A program made the translations under genes and the position numbers. A DNA stretch of 64,000 nt, from the NCBI RefSeq assembly GCF_900110375.1, contig NZ_FODN01000002.1, forward strand, positions 248,001 to 312,000, read 5' to 3'. Numbering within the stretch: position 1 is the stretch's first letter; each line of letters opens with the position of its first letter. Below are positions 7,778-17,522 of this stretch, in pieces. This stretch comes from Flavobacterium sinopsychrotolerans. GTDB lineage: Bacteria; Bacteroidota; Bacteroidia; Flavobacteriales; Flavobacteriaceae. The notes beneath the pieces were generated by a model. It had not been told where the DNA came from. It saw nothing but the letters and a program-made list of their open reading frames with translations, and did no database searches.

Positions 7778-9174
7778 TATTGTTTTTTATGTTTTGCAAT
7801 ATAATTCTGCACCATTTTTTTTGCCCAAACTACCGGAAATAGATCTTCTAAAAGGATATAATTGTCAAAATTCAATCGTAAGGCATTGCTTAAATGGAAC
7901 TTTGCTTTTGTATTATCCGTTAGCATAAAATACAATCCTGCCAAACGGTATTCAACTTCATTTTCTTCTGGAAAATATTCTGAAGCTTGTAATAACGTTT
8001 GAATTGCACTTTCAAATTCACCTAAAAATTGCAAAATATCAACCCAAAATAACCAAGTGTCTAGTCCGGTATCACCAAATTCCACTGCTTTTCGGTAACC
8101 AAATTCAGCTTCTTCAAAGAAATTCATTTGTTTATTAATGGTTGCAAAACGTTTCCAATACAAACGATTTTGGTTGTCAATAGCTAATGCTTTGTTGACA
8201 TAAAATAACGCTTTTTGGTGATTTTTTTGACGAACGTAAAAGTCAGTTATGGCAATCCAGCCTTTATCTAAAAGTGGATCTTCATGCACGGTTTGATTGA
8301 AATATTTTAATGCTAAAGCTTTGTTTCCTAATCTTTCATAACATTTCCCCATTCGAAGTAAAGCATACGAAGTCGCATCATCTAATTCAATGGTTCTGCT
8401 GTAGCTTTCTATGGCTTCATCGTATTTTTTTAAACGTTCATACGCTTTTGCTTTTTCCATGAAAGCGCCAAGGAATTCATCATCAATTAAAGTGGCATAA
8501 TCAAAGGCACGAATCGCATTTTCATATTCTTTAACGCCATAGTGTAAACGTCCCAGTTGATGCCAGGCAATTTCACTGTATGGGTTTTTGTCAATGTATT
8601 TTTTTAAATAGGTAATCGCTTCTTGGTTTTGATCTAAAAACTCAAAACAATACACCACATTGTACAATGCGGACTGGTCTTCCAAATCTTCTTCTAAACA
8701 CTTGATAAAGCTTTCTTTTGCCATTTCAAGATTGTCCATAAAAAGATATTCCATGCCTATTAAATTATAGACATCGGCATAATCATCGGTGTATTTTAAC
8801 GCTATTTTTAATAATTCAACTGCCTTTTCGTGTTGGTCTCTTTTGGAGCAGATATTGGCTTTTTGAATGTAAATTTCTTCATTGGTTGGTTCAATGGCGT
8901 ACAACTCATTCAATAGCTTTTCGGCTAATTCGAGTTTGTCATCATAGACTAACATTTCCACTTGAACTAGTTTTAGTCCGGTAGATTTTGGGTGTTGTTC
9001 CAATGCCAGTTTCAGTGCTTTTTTTGCCAAAGCGGCCTTACCCATATCGAGATAATGAAGAATAATTTCTTCAAATTCTTCGGAGTCAAAAAAGAGCACT
9101 TTGTTGGTTTTCAACATGGACTCAAATTTAGACAGGGATAAGTTATAGTCTTCTTCTTCGTTGCTTAATTGCAT
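7777..9174 (-). CDS. Tetratricopeptide repeat protein
   Basis: A 465-residue all-helical protein made of about eleven 34-residue TPR motifs after an N-terminal ~40 residues; recurring A-x-x-x-Y/F and P patterns (for example LGRLHYGVKEYENAIRAF) show the TPR consensus. No signal peptide or membrane helix, so probably a cytoplasmic scaffold. It overlaps aroE by one base at TAATG, an arrangement suggesting a shared transcript, but the repeats alone do not tell the partner or role. Confidence 0.9.
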   Translation of the reverse strand: MQLSNEEEDYNLSLSKFESMLKTNKVLFFDSEEFEEIILHYLDMGKAALAKKALKLALEQHPKSTGLKLVQVEMLVYDDKLELAEKLLNELYAIEPTNEEIYIQKANICSKRDQHEKAVELLKIALKYTDDYADVYNLIGMEYLFMDNLEMAKESFIKCLEEDLEDQSALYNVVYCFEFLDQNQEAITYLKKYIDKNPYSEIAWHQLGRLHYGVKEYENAIRAFDYATLIDDEFLGAFMEKAKAYERLKKYDEAIESYSRTIELDDATSYALLRMGKCYERLGNKALALKYFNQTVHEDPLLDKGWIAITDFYVRQKNHQKALFYVNKALAIDNQNRLYWKRFATINKQMNFFEEAEFGYRKAVEFGDTGLDTWLFWVDILQFLGEFESAIQTLLQASEYFPEENEVEYRLAGLYFMLTDNTKAKFHLSNALRLNFDNYILLEDLFPVVWAKKMVQNYIAKHKKQ

Positions 9175-9295
9175 ACTGTGTGTTTTTAATTTGGCCTAAA
9201 TAAATTTAGGTAATCGTGCTTGTACTGTGAGGGAAAGTTAGAATTGTTGTGAACAATTTAATTAACAAAAAAAGCTTTGGTTTAATACTGATGCC

Positions 9296-9378
9296 ATAGC
9301 CCTGATAAGAGTGGAAATCCTTTTACTTTTTTTCTTTAAAAAGTAAAAGATTGCAACGGATAGCAGGAAATAGCTCCC
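9296..9378 (+). repeat. Dispersed hairpin-core repeat, copy 2
   Basis: ATAGCCCTGATAAGAGTGG flank, AATCCTTTT, inverted-repeat core (CTTTTACTTTTT...AAAAGTAAAAG), then GATTGCAACGGATAGCAGG and AAATAGCTCCC. Occupies most of the gap between the aminotransferase and TPR genes. Confidence 0.75.
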
Positions 9379-9398
9379 AATTGCGATATTTTTAACTA

Positions 9399-10586
9399 TT
9401 AATTCTTGTTCAAAATTCCATCCATTACTTCAAGTATGATGCTGCAACCTTCTCGTATTTCTTCTTTAGAAATGGTAAGAGGAGGCGTGATTCTTATGGC
9501 GCATCCTTCAAATAGTAACCAGAATAAAATAAGTCCTTTATCTTGACATTTAAGAATCACTTCGTTTGTTATGTCGGCACTTTTTGTCATTGCGGCCAGC
9601 ATCAATCCTTTTCCTCTTATTTCTTCTATCAAAGGATGTACCAAAAGTGATCGCAATAGCTTTTCTTTCTCCATCGCTTCGGCCATGAGATTGGTCTCAG
9701 TTATTTCCTGCAAAGTCGCTAAGCAGGCTGACGCAATGACAGGGTGACCTCCAAAAGTGGTGATATGACCCAGTTTTGGATCATGACTCAATAATTCCAT
9801 CATTGCCGATGAAGCTGTAAAAGCGCCTACTGGCATGCCGCCGCCCATTCCTTTTCCCATAACCACGATATCAGGAACTACATCATAATTCTGAAATCCA
9901 AAAAGTTTTCCTGTTCTACCGAAGCCAGGTTGGATTTCATCCAGAATCATCATTGCACCAACTTCGGTGCAGCGCTCGCGCACTTTTTTAAGGAAATCAT
10001 TGTGTGGCTGAATAAATCCGGCGCCGCCTTGAATGGTTTCTAGAATAATTCCTGCTGTTTTATTCGTTATTTTTTGTAAATCTTCTTCGTTGTTGAACGT
10101 GATAAAATCAACATCAGGAATCAACGGACGAAAAATTTGTTTGCGCTCTTCAAATCCCATGACGCTCATAGAACCCATAGTATTGCCATGATACGCATTA
10201 TGACACGAAATCAACTGGCTTCTTCCGGTGGTTCTTCTGGCGAGTTTTAAGGCGCCTTCAATAGCTTCTGTACCTGAATTGACTAAATATGTGGTGTCTA
10301 AAGGAGCGGGCAGGAGCGAGGCTAACAATTTGCAATATTCTACAGCCGGGCTTTGTGAATATTCGCCATAAACCATGACGTGAGAATATTTGTCTAACTG
10401 ATCTTTAATGGCTTGATTGACTCTTGGGTGTTGGTGTCCCAAGGCACAAGCCGAAACTCCAGCTACAAAATCCAAATATCTCTTAGAATTAGTATCGTAA
10501 ATGTAAGAACCTACTGCATGTGAAACTTCCATGCCCAATGGATAGGGAGAGGTTTGCGCTTGGTATTTTAAGAAATCTGTATTCAA
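9399..10586 (-). CDS. Class III PLP-dependent aminotransferase
   Basis: A 395-residue fold-type I aminotransferase of the acetylornithine/ornithine/GABA group. The PLP-binding pieces are visible: SGTEAIEGALKLAR, AYHGNTMGSMS, LDEIQPGFGRTG with Asp216 pairing with the pyridine nitrogen, and Lys245 in VMGKGMGGGMP forming the Schiff base. The precise substrate cannot be read from sequence; genome annotations often call this group 'aspartate aminotransferase family'. The only start in frame before the conserved N terminus is TTG (10586); the first ATG (residue 19) would cut into the family's N-terminal strand, so TTG is favoured. Confidence 0.9.
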   Translation of the reverse strand: MNTDFLKYQAQTSPYPLGMEVSHAVGSYIYDTNSKRYLDFVAGVSACALGHQHPRVNQAIKDQLDKYSHVMVYGEYSQSPAVEYCKLLASLLPAPLDTTYLVNSGTEAIEGALKLARRTTGRSQLISCHNAYHGNTMGSMSVMGFEERKQIFRPLIPDVDFITFNNEEDLQKITNKTAGIILETIQGGAGFIQPHNDFLKKVRERCTEVGAMMILDEIQPGFGRTGKLFGFQNYDVVPDIVVMGKGMGGGMPVGAFTASSAMMELLSHDPKLGHITTFGGHPVIASACLATLQEITETNLMAEAMEKEKLLRSLLVHPLIEEIRGKGLMLAAMTKSADITNEVILKCQDKGLILFWLLFEGCAIRITPPLTISKEEIREGCSIILEVMDGILNKN

Positions 10587-10597
10587 TTTTTTAGAAA

Positions 10598-10640
10598 TTT
10601 AACCGCAAAGTTCACGAGGTTTTTCGCAAAGTTCACGAAG
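10598..10640 (+). repeat. Short direct repeat (CGCAAAGTTCACGA units)
   Basis: Two direct copies of CGCAAAGTTCACGAnGTTTTT about 21 nt apart, upstream of the aminotransferase start. A related GCAAATTCGC motif occurs in the terminator hairpin at 53681-53745. The rest of the 150-bp gap contains no other recognisable signal. Confidence 0.5.
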
Positions 10641-10739
10641 TTTTTTTAAGGTATTTTTTTTAATCGGATATCCCGAAAGCTGTTGTCCGTAAGTTGAGAC
10701 TGAAAACTACTCCCGAGGCTTCGGAATGAAAACCGAATA

Positions 10740-12371
10740 CTATTTTTTCACTTTCTTCTTATCGTAATTCAGCGTTTCTTTCCGGATTTTCATAGGAATA
10801 TCCTCTTTGGCTTCAGCTGTTTTGGTAGCTTTTGCTATTTTGTCGTTGTCTTCATTTTCTTCAGGTGGAAAAATATCATCCTTCGATTTTATTCGTTCAT
10901 CGCCACGCCAGACCAGTCCTCGCAGTTTTCTGGCATTTTCGGGTAAATCCTTTTCAGGAAAAATGTCACCATCTATTTGTTGAAAAAATGTGATAGTTTC
11001 TACCTCATTATCTTCAATAATAAGATTGATTTTGCTGCTTTTATTTTTGTTGATACCTATAAGCTCCTGCGCTTCGTTCCGCATGTAATAGATAACTTCG
11101 GCATTTTTTACAATATCAACATCATGAAGTTTTCCCTCCTGAAACTTACCATAGAGATCTTGTCCCTTGACTTGATTATAGCCAGTTCCTATCGTGTCTT
11201 TGGAGACGATGAATGTATTATTGAGTACTTTGAGTGAATCTAGTTTTTGAGTTGTGTTATTTCCTATTAGATGCATAACATCGCCAGTAATTTGATTTTC
11301 TGCATTCCAAAGTATCGGATTTCCAATCATTTTTGTCAAGGCTGTTTTAGAACTAGAATGAATCGAATCGCATTTTCCACTCATGTCCGTTTTGAAAAAT
11401 CGGACATTATTGAACGCTCGGATAATTCTATTTCCCTCTTTTCCGGTAACCATTAATTTTTTTCCATGGATGTAAACAGAGTCATTTTCGACAAAATTCA
11501 CGGCAACGGCTCTTTTGGTTACGTACATCGAATCTAGTTTTTTATACACTTCGGCATAATGTCCCTTTACAATTCCGCGATTGATAGAATCCGTTATTTT
11601 TACATTGCGGGTTGCTGATGCAAATTCCCGGTTTCGGTCGTAATACAAACTGTCGCCTTTAATTACCCGATCATCGTATCTGATGTAGGATTTATTAAGG
11701 AAATGCGCCAGATTTTTTTTGGTATCATAAAAGCCTTTTTCGGTATAAATATAATTGGCTTTGCTGGTAATTGTTGAAGGTCCAAAAAGATACGAGTGAC
11801 CTGAATTACTGAAATAATCCAAGTGATTTGATTTAATTACATACGTTGGATTTGTGATAGTAACCGCAGTAAGGAACTGGAATTTTTTCTGTTTTACGTA
11901 GTATCTTCCTGAATTACTTTTTAACGTGTTCTCTTTATTGGTAATTGTCCCTGGCGTATCGTAAAATACTTCTTGAATATTTCGGTCAAAATTAATTATT
12001 TCCGTAGTCAAAGTTGATTCTGGAGAACTCATTACGGCATCTCCGGAAGCATACGCTTTTTTTACATTTCCGTTGTATTCCGCATATTTACTATTCAAAA
12101 ATAAAGTGTCTCCTTGCACCATTTGAACATTTCCAAAAGCCTTTATGTAGTTTTCCTTTTGGAAATAATATGCCTTGTTACAAGTCATTACCACACCGTC
12201 ATGATTGACACGTACGTTTCCGATAAGTAATAATGCATCAGGAATTTCTACTTGATTTACATCGGCAAAATCAGAGTTTTCTACAATAATTTTTTTTGGG
12301 GCTTGCGCCAAAACCAAATTAGTAACAAGCATTAGCAAACAATAACGAAGGAAAAACAGTGATTTCTTCAA
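10740..12371 (-). CDS. OstA-like (LptA/LptD N-terminal-domain) protein
   Basis: A 543-residue exported protein with a signal peptide ending ...LVLAQ, followed by an OstA domain of repeating beta-strands (LIGNVRVNHDGVVMTCNKAYY, about residues 45-130) that continues as more LptA-like repeats. OstA-type domains bind lipopolysaccharide in the periplasm and bridge it to the outer membrane. The Lys/Glu-rich tail (about residues 490-543) looks disordered. The start codon is TTG at 12371; a -7 box (TAAATTTG, minus strand 12395-12388) lies 17-24 nt upstream and supports it. The long, single-gene form is usual in Bacteroidetes. Confidence 0.85.
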   Translation of the reverse strand: MKKSLFFLRYCLLMLVTNLVLAQAPKKIIVENSDFADVNQVEIPDALLLIGNVRVNHDGVVMTCNKAYYFQKENYIKAFGNVQMVQGDTLFLNSKYAEYNGNVKKAYASGDAVMSSPESTLTTEIINFDRNIQEVFYDTPGTITNKENTLKSNSGRYYVKQKKFQFLTAVTITNPTYVIKSNHLDYFSNSGHSYLFGPSTITSKANYIYTEKGFYDTKKNLAHFLNKSYIRYDDRVIKGDSLYYDRNREFASATRNVKITDSINRGIVKGHYAEVYKKLDSMYVTKRAVAVNFVENDSVYIHGKKLMVTGKEGNRIIRAFNNVRFFKTDMSGKCDSIHSSSKTALTKMIGNPILWNAENQITGDVMHLIGNNTTQKLDSLKVLNNTFIVSKDTIGTGYNQVKGQDLYGKFQEGKLHDVDIVKNAEVIYYMRNEAQELIGINKNKSSKINLIIEDNEVETITFFQQIDGDIFPEKDLPENARKLRGLVWRGDERIKSKDDIFPPEENEDNDKIAKATKTAEAKEDIPMKIRKETLNYDKKKVKK

Positions 12372-12648
12372 TGGATTTAATTTTTGTCAAATTTATGAAA
12401 AAGGAAACAATCCTAATCCATATTAGGATTTATTTATAATTAGTCAAATGGGCAGCTAAAGCTAAAATTTTTCCTTTTTAAAGTTATCAACAAATGTCGC
12501 AACTCCTACGTTGTAGTGTCTGCTTTTGAAAACAGAATTATTTAATTTCAAACGATATAGACTTGTTTTATTGAAAAAATATTAAATTTAAAAATTGATA
12601 TTCATTTTGTTATTAAATAATTGAAATCAGCATAAATAATTTTATAAG

Positions 12649-14514
12649 ATGAAAAAAACAACTATTGTTGTCAGTATAAGCGTAGTGCTTTTGGCTGCAG
12701 CCTGTAAAACGAAAGATCTAAAAATGAACGCAGAACAGAACGAGAAAGCCTCTAATAAAAAAGAAGTTGTATATCAGGTTTTTACCCGATTATTCGGAAA
12801 TAAAAATACCACTAACAAACCTTGGGGAACCATTGAGGAAAATGGAGTAGGCAAGTTCAATGATTTTACGGAAACAGCTTTGCAGGAAATCAAGGATTTG
12901 GGAGTTACTTATGTTTGGTACACCGGAGTTCCGCATCATGCTGTGATTCGGGATTATTCCGCTATCGGGATTTCTAATGATGATCCGGAAGTGGTAAAAG
13001 GACGAGCAGGTTCTCCTTATGCCGTAAAAGATTATTACAATGTAAATCCAGATTTGGCCGTAAATCCCGCGAATCGTTTACAAGAATTTGAAGCTTTGAT
13101 TGCCCGAACACACAAAGCGGGTTTAAAAGTGATTATCGATATTGTTCCCAATCACATTGCGCGCAAATATGAAGGCAAGAGCAATCCGGATGGCGTTAGG
13201 GATTTTGGTGCTGATGATGATACAACTGTTGAATATAAAAGAGACAATAACTTCTATTATATTCCAAATACACGCTTTGAAATCCCAGATACGGATAAAC
13301 CGCTAAATGGAGAAAAGAATCCATTGATTGATGGAAAATTTGAAGAAAGTCCAGCAAAATGGACTGGGAACGGATCCCGTTTGGCGAAACCTGATAAAAA
13401 CGACTGGTATGAAACGATAAAAGTAAATTACGGTATTCGTCCGGATGGCTCCAAAGATTTTCCGGAACTTCCGGATGGTTTTGATAACAAATCATATCAG
13501 GAACATTTCGATTTTTGGAAAGGAAAAGACGTTCCAGATTCTTGGGATAAATTCAAAGACATTGCGTTGTATTGGACTGCAAAAGGAGTGGATGGTTTTC
13601 GATTTGACATGGCCGAAATGGTTCCGTATGAATTTTGGAGTTACATGAATTCAGCCATTAAAGTGAATAATCCGGATGCTTTTTTATTAGCCGAAGTTTA
13701 CAATCCTAAAGAATATAGAAATTATATTCATTTGGGTAAAATGGATTATTTGTATGATAAAGTAGAAACCTATGATAAATTGAAAGATATCATTCAAGGA
13801 AAATCATTACCTGATGGATTATCAGACATACAAAACGGAATGGCAGATATTGAGCATCACATGTTGCATTTTCTGGATAATCATGATGAACAGCGTTTGG
13901 CAAGTCCTGAATTTGCGGGAACGCCACAAAAAGGTAAGCCTTTGATGGTGGTTTCTACAACTATAAGCACTTCGCCTACGATGGTTTATTTTGGTCAGGA
14001 AGTAGGTGAGGCTGGGAATGAAAATGCAGGCTTTGGAACTCATTCTAGAACTTCAATTTTTGATTATATCGGAGTTCCTAGTCATCAGCGCTGGATGAAC
14101 GACGGTAAATTTGATGGAGGTCAGTTATCGCAGGATGAAAAAGAGTTGCGTGATTTTTATAAAAAATTATTGAATTTCTCTCTGAATAGTTCGGCTTTGA
14201 TGGGGGAATATCAAGAACTTCAAACATTGAATCGCCAAACAACTCAAGGTTACGATCCGGGGATTTATGCTTTCATACGCTGGTCTGATACTCAAAAATT
14301 AATAGTTGTCACTAATTTTTCTTGGATTACCACCAGCAATTTCGAATTAAAAATCCCTTCAAATATCATTCAAAAATGGAATTTGAAAGATGGTAATTAT
14401 ACAGTAACGGATCAATTGTATCATAAAAATTCTATTCAGCTACAGGTTTTGAATGGTGAAGGAAAAGCACAAATTACAATCGCTCCATCGGAATCGTTTA
14501 TTTTTCAATTGTAA
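12649..14514 (+). CDS. GH13 alpha-amylase family lipoprotein
   Basis: A 621-residue glycoside hydrolase. A type II signal peptide ends in LLAAAC with the lipidated Cys19. The (beta/alpha)8 barrel carries all four GH13 regions: DIVPNH (164-169), GFRFD with nucleophile Asp320, LLAEV with acid/base Glu349, and FLDNHD with Asp413 as the transition-state stabiliser. A C-terminal beta domain ends the protein. It probably cleaves alpha-1,4-glucans at the cell envelope, like SusG. The sequence after the lipid cysteine (KTKDLK) is not a clear surface-export signal. A second GH13 gene follows 33 nt downstream, so the pair is likely co-transcribed. Confidence 0.9.
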   Translation: MKKTTIVVSISVVLLAAACKTKDLKMNAEQNEKASNKKEVVYQVFTRLFGNKNTTNKPWGTIEENGVGKFNDFTETALQEIKDLGVTYVWYTGVPHHAVIRDYSAIGISNDDPEVVKGRAGSPYAVKDYYNVNPDLAVNPANRLQEFEALIARTHKAGLKVIIDIVPNHIARKYEGKSNPDGVRDFGADDDTTVEYKRDNNFYYIPNTRFEIPDTDKPLNGEKNPLIDGKFEESPAKWTGNGSRLAKPDKNDWYETIKVNYGIRPDGSKDFPELPDGFDNKSYQEHFDFWKGKDVPDSWDKFKDIALYWTAKGVDGFRFDMAEMVPYEFWSYMNSAIKVNNPDAFLLAEVYNPKEYRNYIHLGKMDYLYDKVETYDKLKDIIQGKSLPDGLSDIQNGMADIEHHMLHFLDNHDEQRLASPEFAGTPQKGKPLMVVSTTISTSPTMVYFGQEVGEAGNENAGFGTHSRTSIFDYIGVPSHQRWMNDGKFDGGQLSQDEKELRDFYKKLLNFSLNSSALMGEYQELQTLNRQTTQGYDPGIYAFIRWSDTQKLIVVTNFSWITTSNFELKIPSNIIQKWNLKDGNYTVTDQLYHKNSIQLQVLNGEGKAQITIAPSESFIFQL

Positions 14515-14547
14515 AAAAATCAATAACTAAATTTTAAACTCTATTTA

Positions 14548-16356
14548 ATGACTAAAAAAATCACAATTTGTTTACTGTTTTTAGTATTCATGCCATCATT
14601 TGCACAAACTGATTTTACCCCAAATTGGAGTAAAGGAGTAGTGTGGTATCAAATATTCCCGGATCGGTTTCATAACGGGGACCCTTCAAATGACCCAAAA
14701 GTAGAAGATCAAGATGGCGCGTATCCTTTTGATAGTACTTCTGATTTTCAAATTCATCCGTGGACGAGCGATTGGTACGAATTGCAACCTTACGAAAAGA
14801 AAAACGGAAAAGATATTTATTACAATCTTCAACGCAGACGTTACGGTGGAGATTTGCAGGGAGTAATTGATAAAATGGATTATTTGCAATCATTGGGCAT
14901 TAATGCTATTTACATGAACCCAATTTTCTGGGCGCCATCTTCCCATAAATATGATGCATTGTGTTATCACCATGTTGATCCATCATTTGGACCTGATCCG
15001 GAAGGCGATAAAAAAATGATAATGAACGAAGATCCTTTAAATCCTGAAAAATGGGTTTGGACAAAGGCGGATTTATTGGCTCTTAAACTTATTGATGAAG
15101 TTCATAAACGTAAAATGTTCATTATTTTTGATGGGGTTTTCAACCATTTAGGAGTGAATAGTTTTGCTTTTCGAGATGTGGAGGAAAAACAGGAAAAGTC
15201 AGCTTACAAAGATTGGTTCATGGTCGACAGTTGGAGAGATGCTGCCAAAGGCACTAAATTTGAATACCAAGGTTGGTTTGGTGTAAAAACCTTACCAGAG
15301 TTCAAAGAGGATGAGAACGGAATAGTATCCGGTCCTAAAAAATATATTTTTGATGCGACCAAGCGTTGGATGAATCCAATGAATAAAGGTGCTCAATACG
15401 GAATTGATGGTTGGCGATTGGATGTAGCGTATTGCATTGCACATCCTTTCTGGAAAGATTGGCGAAATGAAGTAAAATCAATTAATAGCGAAGCGTATCT
15501 GACAGCTGAATTAGTTGATCCTATTGATAAAACAAAACCATATTTAAGCGGAGATGAATTTGATGCTACGATGAATTATAATTTTTCTTTTCTGGTGCAT
15601 GATTTTTTTGTGCAAGATGCAAAAGGGATTTCTGTTACCCAATTTGATACTCAATTGAAGGAATTGCGTGAAGGATTTGGAGAAGGTGTTGCACATAATA
15701 TGCAGAATTTAGTGGGAAGCCACGATGCCACAAGAATTGGTAGCGCGGTAGCAAATCCTGACGGGAAAAAATTTAGCGATTGGGGAGCCTACTTTAATTG
15801 GAGCCAGAAAAGTAATAATATCGATTATAATGCTCGAAAACCAACAGATAAACAATTGGAAAAGCAAAAATTAATTGCGGCATTTCAAATGTTATATTTG
15901 GGATCACCTATGATTTATTATGGGGATGAAACCGGTATGTGGGGAAGTAACGACCCGGATTGTCGTAAACCTATGGTATGGAATGACAAAAATTATAATG
16001 CAGAAATATTAAATCCTGATCAAAGTAAACATGAGGAGGATAAAGTGGACTTCAATACTTATTTATTTAATTGGTATAAAAAATTCATTGCTTTACGCAA
16101 TCAATATGAGGCAATCAGGATTGGGAATTACACAACGATTGAAACTAATGATGCCGAAAAGACATATGCTTTTAGCCGTAAACTTGGCAATCAAGAGGTG
16201 ATTGTAATCATTAATAGAAGTGATAAAAACATTCATTTCACCAACCCAATTCTTAAAAAAGGAAAATTCAGAGATGTTTTTACTAAAAAAGTAATGAAAA
16301 AGCTGATAATAAAACCAATGGATGTTGTGGTATTGAGCAATACCATTTTGAAATAA
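14548..16356 (+). CDS. GH13 alpha-amylase / neopullulanase-like enzyme, secreted
   Basis: A 602-residue enzyme with a type I signal peptide (cleavage after PSFA, residues 16-19). Motifs: FDGVFNHL (region I), GWRLDVAY with nucleophile Asp292, TAELVD with Glu321, and VGSHDATR with Asp393. A long insertion between barrel strand 3 and region I (SFGPDPEGDKK...) and VVWYQIFPDRF at the N terminus resemble neopullulanase/cyclomaltodextrinase-type GH13 enzymes, so a maltodextrin or branched substrate in the periplasm is likely. It is followed by a strong convergent terminator. No transporter or regulator accompanies the pair within the window. Confidence 0.9.
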   Translation: MTKKITICLLFLVFMPSFAQTDFTPNWSKGVVWYQIFPDRFHNGDPSNDPKVEDQDGAYPFDSTSDFQIHPWTSDWYELQPYEKKNGKDIYYNLQRRRYGGDLQGVIDKMDYLQSLGINAIYMNPIFWAPSSHKYDALCYHHVDPSFGPDPEGDKKMIMNEDPLNPEKWVWTKADLLALKLIDEVHKRKMFIIFDGVFNHLGVNSFAFRDVEEKQEKSAYKDWFMVDSWRDAAKGTKFEYQGWFGVKTLPEFKEDENGIVSGPKKYIFDATKRWMNPMNKGAQYGIDGWRLDVAYCIAHPFWKDWRNEVKSINSEAYLTAELVDPIDKTKPYLSGDEFDATMNYNFSFLVHDFFVQDAKGISVTQFDTQLKELREGFGEGVAHNMQNLVGSHDATRIGSAVANPDGKKFSDWGAYFNWSQKSNNIDYNARKPTDKQLEKQKLIAAFQMLYLGSPMIYYGDETGMWGSNDPDCRKPMVWNDKNYNAEILNPDQSKHEEDKVDFNTYLFNWYKKFIALRNQYEAIRIGNYTTIETNDAEKTYAFSRKLGNQEVIVIINRSDKNIHFTNPILKKGKFRDVFTKKVMKKLIIKPMDVVVLSNTILK

Positions 16357-16418
16357 CCTGAAATATTTAGATAAAACTCAGAGTTAAAATAGAAAATATA
16401 AAACCAGAGTTTATTATA

Positions 16419-16456
16419 AAAAAAATGCTGATATAAATTTATATCAGCATTTTTTT
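16419..16456. terminator. Perfect 19-bp palindromic terminator
   Basis: Arms 16419-16437 and 16438-16456 are fully complementary (AAATGCTGATATAAATTTAT centre) with flanking A/T runs; it separates the convergent amylase and superoxide dismutase units and can work in both directions. Confidence 0.9.
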
Positions 16457-16473
16457 ATGATTAGAAGCGAAAG

Positions 16474-17244
16474 CTATTTTTTTGCAACAGCATCGTAATT
16501 TTCTTCTACTTTTCTCCAATTAATTACATTGAAAAATGCATCGATATAATTTTTTCTTCGGTATTGGTAATCTAAATAATAAGCATGCTCCCATACGTCT
16601 AAAGCTAATATTGGAGTTCCCGGAACAACAGCATTACGCATCAAAGGATTGTCTTGATTTGGAGTACTAGTCACTTGCAGTTTTCCAGATCTGTCTACTA
16701 CAAGCCAAGCCCAACCGGAACCAAATTGTTTTGTAGCTTCATCTTTAAATAAACTAGTAAAGTTTTCAAAGGAACCAAAATCTTTAATAATTGCTTCAGA
16801 TAATGCATTTGTTGGTTCACCTCCAGCTTTTGGTGCCATGCATTTCCAATATAAGGAATGATTGTAAAATCCACCGGCATTATTACGCAGTGTAGCATCG
16901 TTAGGATCTAATTTGGCTAATACTTCTTCTATAGTCAGATTTTCTAATGGAGTTCCTAATACAGCTCTGTTCAAATTGTTTGTATAGGTCAGATAATGCT
17001 TGGAATAATGCATTTCTAAGGTTGTTGCTGATATATTTAGTGCTAGAGCATCATAGGCATAAGGAAGTTTTTCAAGTTGAAATGATCCTTCATCTGCCTT
17101 CACATCATCTGGGGAACCAACCACCACTTTTTCTTCAACAACAGGAAGAGGAACATCAACCACTTCAGTTAATTTTTTATCATTACAAGAAAGTAAAAGT
17201 GTAAATAGAAATAAAACTGGAATTGAAAGGCCTATCTTTTTCAT
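16474..17244 (-). CDS. Superoxide dismutase (Mn-type), predicted lipoprotein
   Basis: A 256-residue Fe/Mn superoxide dismutase with an N-terminal lipoprotein signal (LFTLLLSC, Cys20) and a Val/Glu-rich linker before the enzyme domain starts at about residue 55. Metal ligands are His79, His129, Asp216 and His220 (LDVWEHAYYLDY). The family indicator residues look Mn-type: GG before NHSLYW and Gln197 in PNQDNPL. Most bacterial enzymes of this family are cytoplasmic, so the lipid anchor implies an envelope location. It overlaps the acyl-CoA-binding protein gene by ATGA and ends the phospholipid operon. Confidence 0.93.
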   Translation of the reverse strand: MKKIGLSIPVLFLFTLLLSCNDKKLTEVVDVPLPVVEEKVVVGSPDDVKADEGSFQLEKLPYAYDALALNISATTLEMHYSKHYLTYTNNLNRAVLGTPLENLTIEEVLAKLDPNDATLRNNAGGFYNHSLYWKCMAPKAGGEPTNALSEAIIKDFGSFENFTSLFKDEATKQFGSGWAWLVVDRSGKLQVTSTPNQDNPLMRNAVVPGTPILALDVWEHAYYLDYQYRRKNYIDAFFNVINWRKVEENYDAVAKK

Positions 17245-17522
17245 AATTGATTACTGTTTTTATTTAGAAAATGAATCATTTCTATATATTGTTCTTTGGC
17301 TTCATCTGGCGTGAGGTGGCTAATCTGCATCCAAGCATTAGTTTTAAATGCATCTCTTAAATGATAGGTAGAAGTTTGCTTTAGATCTAGAGTGCCAAAA
17401 GTAGCTTGTTTATAGAATGCATAAAGCCGCAATTGGACATCTTGTGGCAACTCTGCCTGTGTCATTTTAGAGGCTATTTCTACCGCTTCAAGAAATCGAG
17501 TATCTAAATTTTTTTCAATCAT
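17241..17522 (-). CDS. Acyl-CoA-binding protein
   Basis: A 93-residue four-helix protein with the ACBP signature: LYAFYKQATFGT around residue 35 and the downstream A-W with TPDEAKEQYIE. ACBPs bind long-chain acyl-CoA in the cytoplasm. The gene overlaps psd upstream and the SOD gene downstream by 4 nt each (ATGA), so translation is tightly coupled. Its position beside cdsA and psd fits a role in delivering acyl groups to lipid synthesis, which is an inference. Confidence 0.9.
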   Translation of the reverse strand: MIEKNLDTRFLEAVEIASKMTQAELPQDVQLRLYAFYKQATFGTLDLKQTSTYHLRDAFKTNAWMQISHLTPDEAKEQYIEMIHFLNKNSNQL

